A stretch of 64,000 nucleotides of DNA from SZUA-430 sp034440355 (GTDB taxonomy: Bacteria > Pseudomonadota > Alphaproteobacteria > Micropepsales > Micropepsaceae). Below, in pieces: positions 61,299-64,000 of the stretch (position 1 is its first letter; each line of letters begins with the position of its first letter). The notes under the pieces were generated by a model, which was given only the letters and a program-made list of their open reading frames with translations, was not told the DNA's origin and made no database searches. The stretch lies in the NCBI GenBank assembly GCA_034440355.1, contig JAWXBY010000041.1:22765-86764 (forward strand), given 5' to 3'. The position numbers and the translations under genes are program-made.

Positions 61299-61450
61299 TC
61301 GACGGTGGTGAAGAAGTCCGTTACTTCGGAAGAGCGCTGCCCGAAAGGTCGGAGGTCGCGGGTTCAAATCTCGCCGGCGCGCGTGAAAGCGCGTGACCGT
61401 AGCTCAGCCGCCCGCAAGGGCAACCAACGGCTTCGCCAGTTCCCCGTCGA
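61299..61450 (+). ncRNA. Y RNA-like unit 9, adjacent to rsr
   Basis: Ends pair TCGACGG (61299-61305) with CCGTCGA (61444-61450), 7 of 7. Core 61304-61328; GTTCCCC 61439-61445. T-arm GCGGG-TTCAAAT-CTCGC (61358-61374), capped acceptor CGGCGCGC-GTGAAA-GCGCG(TGA)CCG (61375-61399), 8 pairs with a 3 nt bulge. The D-region starts TAGCTCAG but holds an inserted GCCC-GCAA-GGGC hairpin and lacks the GAGC partner. About 152 nt, ending 36 nt before the rsr ATG. Confidence 0.72.
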
Positions 61451-61486
61451 TCCCCTAACATCAGCCCAACCAAGGAGGCGCCCACG

Positions 61487-62818
61487 ATGGCCAAACTCAA
61501 CATCTTCAAGCGCTTCAAGAAAGCGCGCACGCACGAAGGCGCGCCGGCAAAGACGTTCAGCCCGGAGCAGCAATTGCGCCGCTCGATCATGAACTTCATG
61601 CTCTGGGAGGATGAGTTCTACGAAGACGGCGAAGCCATCGCCGATCGCATCCAGGCGCTCGTGCCCAAGGTGGCCCCGGAAACGGTGGCGCAAATCGCCA
61701 TTGACGCGCGCGAAAAGTCGAAGCTGCGCCACGCGCCGCGTCTCCTGGTGCGCGCGATGGCGGCCAGCGAAAAACACCGCGCGCTCGTGGCCTCGACGCT
61801 CGAACGCGTGATCCAGCGTCCGGACGAGATGACGGAATTCCTCGCCATCTACTGGTCCGACGTGATCGGCCTGCAGCAGCAGCGCAAAAAGCGTCCGGTC
61901 CCGGCCCAGGTGAAAAAGGGTCTCGCCAAAGCCTTCGCCAAGTTCGACGCCTATCAGCTGGCGAAGTACGACCGCGACGGCCCGGTACGCCTGCGCGACG
62001 TGCTCTTCATCACCCATGCCAAACCCGCGAACGCGGATCAGGCCAAGGTGTGGAAGCAACTCGTCGACGGGACGCTCGCATCGCCCGACACCTGGGAGGT
62101 CCAACTCTCGGGCGGCGCGTCGAAGAAGGAAACGTTCGAACGCCTGATCGCCGAAAAGAAACTCGGCGCGCTGGCGCTCTTGCGCAACCTGCGCGGCATG
62201 CTGCACGCCGGCGTGACGAAGAAAACGATCGGCCGCGCCCTCGAAGAGATGCGCACCGACCGCGTTCTGCCGTACCGCTTCATCGCGGCGGCGCGTTACG
62301 CCCCCGACGTCGAACCGGAACTGGAGAAGGCGATGTTCCGCGCTCTCGAGGGTCACAAGAAGCTCGAGGGCAAGACGCGCCTACTGATCGACGTGTCGGG
62401 TTCGATGTCCGCGCCGATGTCGGCGCGGTCGGAGATGCTGCGCCTGGACGCCGCCACCGGCCTCGCCGCACTCGTGCGCGAGATCGCCGACGACGTCGAG
62501 ATTTTCACGTTCTCCAACGACGTGAAGAAGGTGCCGCCCCGCCGCGGCTTCGCGCTGCGCGACGCGATCGTGCAGAGCCAGCCGCACAGCAGCACCTACC
62601 TCGGCAAAGCGGTGACGGAGATCGACGAAAAAGGCACCCGCCTCATCGTCATCACCGACGAACAGTCGCACGACACGGTGCCCGCACCGAAAGGCAAGGG
62701 CTACATGATCAACGTCGCCTCCGCCAAAAACGGCGTGGGCGCCGGCAACTGGACCCGCGTCGACGGCTTCTCCGAAGCGGTCATCGACTGGATCATCGCG
62801 CAAGAGAACGACGAGTAA
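61487..62818 (+). CDS. rsr: Ro60/TROVE-vWA RNA-binding protein (Rsr)
   Basis: 443 residues, bacterial Ro60 orthologue. The TROVE HEAT-repeat ring (about 25-290) shows AREKSKLRHAPRLLVRAMA, GALALLRNLRGMLHAGVTKKTI and VLPYRFIAAARYAP. The vWA domain follows (298-443) with an intact MIDAS motif DVSGSMS (302-308) and FTFSNDVKKV. Ro60 binds misfolded or single-stranded RNA ends through its central hole and Y RNA on its outer face. AAGGAGG lies 8-9 nt before the ATG. The nine-unit Y RNA-like array precedes it and rtcB follows, the layout of an RNA repair operon. Confidence 0.93.
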   Translation: MAKLNIFKRFKKARTHEGAPAKTFSPEQQLRRSIMNFMLWEDEFYEDGEAIADRIQALVPKVAPETVAQIAIDAREKSKLRHAPRLLVRAMAASEKHRALVASTLERVIQRPDEMTEFLAIYWSDVIGLQQQRKKRPVPAQVKKGLAKAFAKFDAYQLAKYDRDGPVRLRDVLFITHAKPANADQAKVWKQLVDGTLASPDTWEVQLSGGASKKETFERLIAEKKLGALALLRNLRGMLHAGVTKKTIGRALEEMRTDRVLPYRFIAAARYAPDVEPELEKAMFRALEGHKKLEGKTRLLIDVSGSMSAPMSARSEMLRLDAATGLAALVREIADDVEIFTFSNDVKKVPPRRGFALRDAIVQSQPHSSTYLGKAVTEIDEKGTRLIVITDEQSHDTVPAPKGKGYMINVASAKNGVGAGNWTRVDGFSEAVIDWIIAQENDE

Positions 62819-62837
62819 GAACGCGGCCGCCATTGCA

Positions 62838-63001
62838 CCCCCTCTCCCCTTGCGGGAGAGGACGCGAGGCGAAGCCGAGCGGGTGAGGGGTCCGCTGAGT
62901 CAATGCCGGCGACGCCATCGCCGATATGACCGCAGCGACCCCTCACCGCCGCGTACTCGCTATCGCTCGCACGCGACTCCTCTCCCGCAAGGGGAGAGGG
63001 G
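62838..63001. repeat. Large palindromic repeat pair between rsr and rtcB
   Basis: Two inverted copies of a roughly 55-65 bp module face each other. The left copy begins CCCCTCTCCCCTTGCGGGAG and ends GGTGAGGGGTC; the right copy is its inverse with different middle bases. Each outer arm is itself a hairpin (CTCTCCC...GGGAGAG). Such GC-rich palindromes (REP/BIME-like) are scattered through many bacterial genomes. Here it forms a strong intergenic RNA structure in the rsr-rtcB transcript. Confidence 0.85.
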
Positions 63002-63063
63002 AAGAGCCAAGACGACAACGACAATTCCACATACACTCACCAACAGGAGGAGCGAGCACGAAC

Positions 63064-63075
63064 ATGCCTCGCTGA
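63064..63075 (+). other. Possible three-codon upstream reading frame before rtcB
   Basis: The strong ribosome site AGGAGG (63045-63050) is followed after 13 nt by ATG CCT CGC TGA, and rtcB starts 5 nt after this TGA. rtcB itself has no close ribosome site, so initiation at the mini-frame followed by re-initiation is possible. It could equally be chance. Confidence 0.3.
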
Positions 63076-63080
63076 CACCC

Positions 63081-64000
63081 ATGTACGACCTCATCGAATC
63101 GCGCGGCGCGCCGATCAAGGCGTGGACGCACGGCGTTCCCGTCGAGCCGGAGGCGCGCAAGCAGCTCAAGAACATCGCCGAACTCCCGTTCATCCACGGC
63201 CACGTCGCGGTGATGCCCGACGTCCACCTCGGCCGTGGCGCGACGGTGGGCTCGGTCATCCCAACCAAAGGCGCGATCATCCCGGCCGCGGTCGGCGTCG
63301 ACATCGGCTGCGGCATGGCGGCCGTGATGACCAACATCACCGCCGCGCAATTGCCCGACTCGCTGAAGAAAATCCGCGCCGGCATCGAAGCCGTGATCCC
63401 CGTCGGCCAAGGCTCGCACAAGCAGCCCCCGCGGCGTGCGGAGGCCGCGTGGTACCAGCGCCACAAAACCGGCTATGAAGCGATCGAGGCCAAACACCCG
63501 AAGATCGCGGAGAAAAAGTCGGCGGCGCTGCAGATCGGCACGCTCGGCGGCGGCAACCACTTCATCGAAATCTGCCTCGACGAGGCCGATCGCGTGTGGG
63601 TGATGCTGCACTCCGGTTCACGCAACATCGGCAACCGCATCGGCCAATACTTCATCGCCAAAGCGAAGGAAGCGGTCGAAGCGGCGGGCCTCAAACTCGC
63701 GGACCGCGACTTGGCATGGCTCGGCGAAGGCACGGACGCCTTCAACGACTACGTCGAAGCGGTAGGTTGGGCGCAAGACTACGCGCGCTCCAGCCGCGAC
63801 GTGATGATGGGCGCCGTTCTGAAGGTGTTGCACGACACCTGGCCCGACATCACGACGATGGAGGTCGCCGTAAACTGTCACCACAACTACGTCGAACGCG
63901 AAGAGCACTTCGGCGAACGCGTGTGGTTGACCCGCAAGGGCGCGGTGCGTGCGGGCAAAGGCGAACTCGGCATCATCCCGGGTTCGATGGGCGCCCGCTC
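63081..64000 (+). CDS. rtcB: RNA-splicing ligase RtcB, 3' end outside window
   Basis: The first 306 codons are visible. MYDLIESRGAPIKAWTHGVPVE, FIHGHVAVMPDVHLGRGATVGSVIPT and GVDIGCGMAAVMTN (metal-binding Asp74 and Cys77) match RtcB, as do LGGGNHFIE, HSGSRNIGNRIG and VNCHHNYVEREEHFGERVW. The guanylylated histidine lies beyond the window end. RtcB joins 2',3'-cyclic phosphate or 3'-phosphate ends to 5'-OH ends using GTP and Mn2+, repairing cleaved tRNA and rRNA. It follows rsr after a palindromic repeat and is probably in the same operon. Confidence 0.93.
   Translation, partial: MYDLIESRGAPIKAWTHGVPVEPEARKQLKNIAELPFIHGHVAVMPDVHLGRGATVGSVIPTKGAIIPAAVGVDIGCGMAAVMTNITAAQLPDSLKKIRAGIEAVIPVGQGSHKQPPRRAEAAWYQRHKTGYEAIEAKHPKIAEKKSAALQIGTLGGGNHFIEICLDEADRVWVMLHSGSRNIGNRIGQYFIAKAKEAVEAAGLKLADRDLAWLGEGTDAFNDYVEAVGWAQDYARSSRDVMMGAVLKVLHDTWPDITTMEVAVNCHHNYVEREEHFGERVWLTRKGAVRAGKGELGIIPGSMGAR

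Noticed and set aside
60224..61381. Array read as ordinary or degraded tRNA genes (D-arm then T-arm)
   Set aside because: That reading leaves 80-120 nt without an anticodon arm, and acceptor pairing is good only in some units (4 of 7 pairs in two of them). The permuted reading pairs well at every junction and explains why the array begins with a core and ends with a D-region.
60047..61450. Array read as a CRISPR array
   Set aside because: Repeats are 25 nt, diverged, and 102-251 nt apart; the spacers contain tRNA-like arms and are not unique random inserts. No cas genes.
61487..64000. Mobile element origin of the rsr-rtcB island
   Set aside because: Base composition and codon use look like the rest of the window, and no integrase, transposase or attachment repeat was seen; only the REP-like palindrome is present.

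Overview
The window is about 64 kb of GC-rich, gene-dense bacterial chromosome. Gene order and content point to an alphaproteobacterium close to the Rhizobiales/Micropepsales type. The evidence is the block rnd - kdsD - lptC - lptA - lptB - rpoN - hpf - ptsN, the Hsp20/DUF1150 pair, the murA - DUF2948 - hisD - UPF0262 - phosphatase - infA - maf - RNase E/G - yacG string, an FzlA-like GST next to queG, and a stand-alone NDUFA9-type protein. The genus cannot be fixed from the sequence alone.

Layout. 1-5.4 kb: secreted protein (partial), thiD-phzF pair, a VTT membrane protein, fused pabBC, and Hsp20 plus DUF1150. 5.4-12.5 kb, minus strand: nitrogen PTS, ribosome hibernation, sigma-54, LPS transport, Kdo precursor synthesis, RNase D and tRNA-Leu(CAG). 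12.6-24.5 kb: NDUFA9-like protein, uppP, glutamate synthase (gltD then gltB), an unusual HMA-transglycosylase fusion, FzlA-like GST, queG and a TPR protein. 24.6-33.8 kb: epimerase, three glycosyltransferases, thrS, infC (apparent AUC start), a reductase that seems to start at CUG, and a lipoprotein. 33.9-45.7 kb: accessory region rich in small secreted proteins, a CHASE3 hybrid kinase facing a single-domain response regulator, an ArsR/AHSA1 pair, a HIRAN-like protein, tRNA-Thr(GGU) and msrA. 45.9-53.4 kb: tightly packed housekeeping operons, murA to yacG plus a PEP-mutase/ICL-family enzyme. 53.4-59.5 kb: accessory metabolic and secreted proteins.

The most remarkable part is 59.5-64 kb. Downstream of a putative small RNA and a chain of hairpins lies a tandem array of nine related non-coding RNAs (60047-61450). 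It is followed directly by a Ro60/TROVE-vWA protein gene (rsr) and then by the RNA ligase gene rtcB, which runs off the window. Each RNA unit starts with a conserved GGTGGTGAAGA...TACTTCG block, and most end with GTTCCCC. Unit-specific flanking bases pair the two ends. Inside seven or more units sits a tRNA look-alike in permuted order: T-arm, acceptor 3' strand, a short 4-8 nt loop, acceptor 5' strand, D-arm. There is no anticodon arm. This is the architecture expected of bacterial Y RNAs (YrlA type), but here amplified into a nine-member diversified family. Together they suggest an RNA quality-control/repair island: Y RNAs would gate access of structured RNAs to the Ro60 ring, and RtcB would re-ligate broken RNA such as cleaved tRNA.

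No insertion sequence, prophage, CRISPR array or integrase was seen. All functional statements are from reading the sequence. No database search was run.
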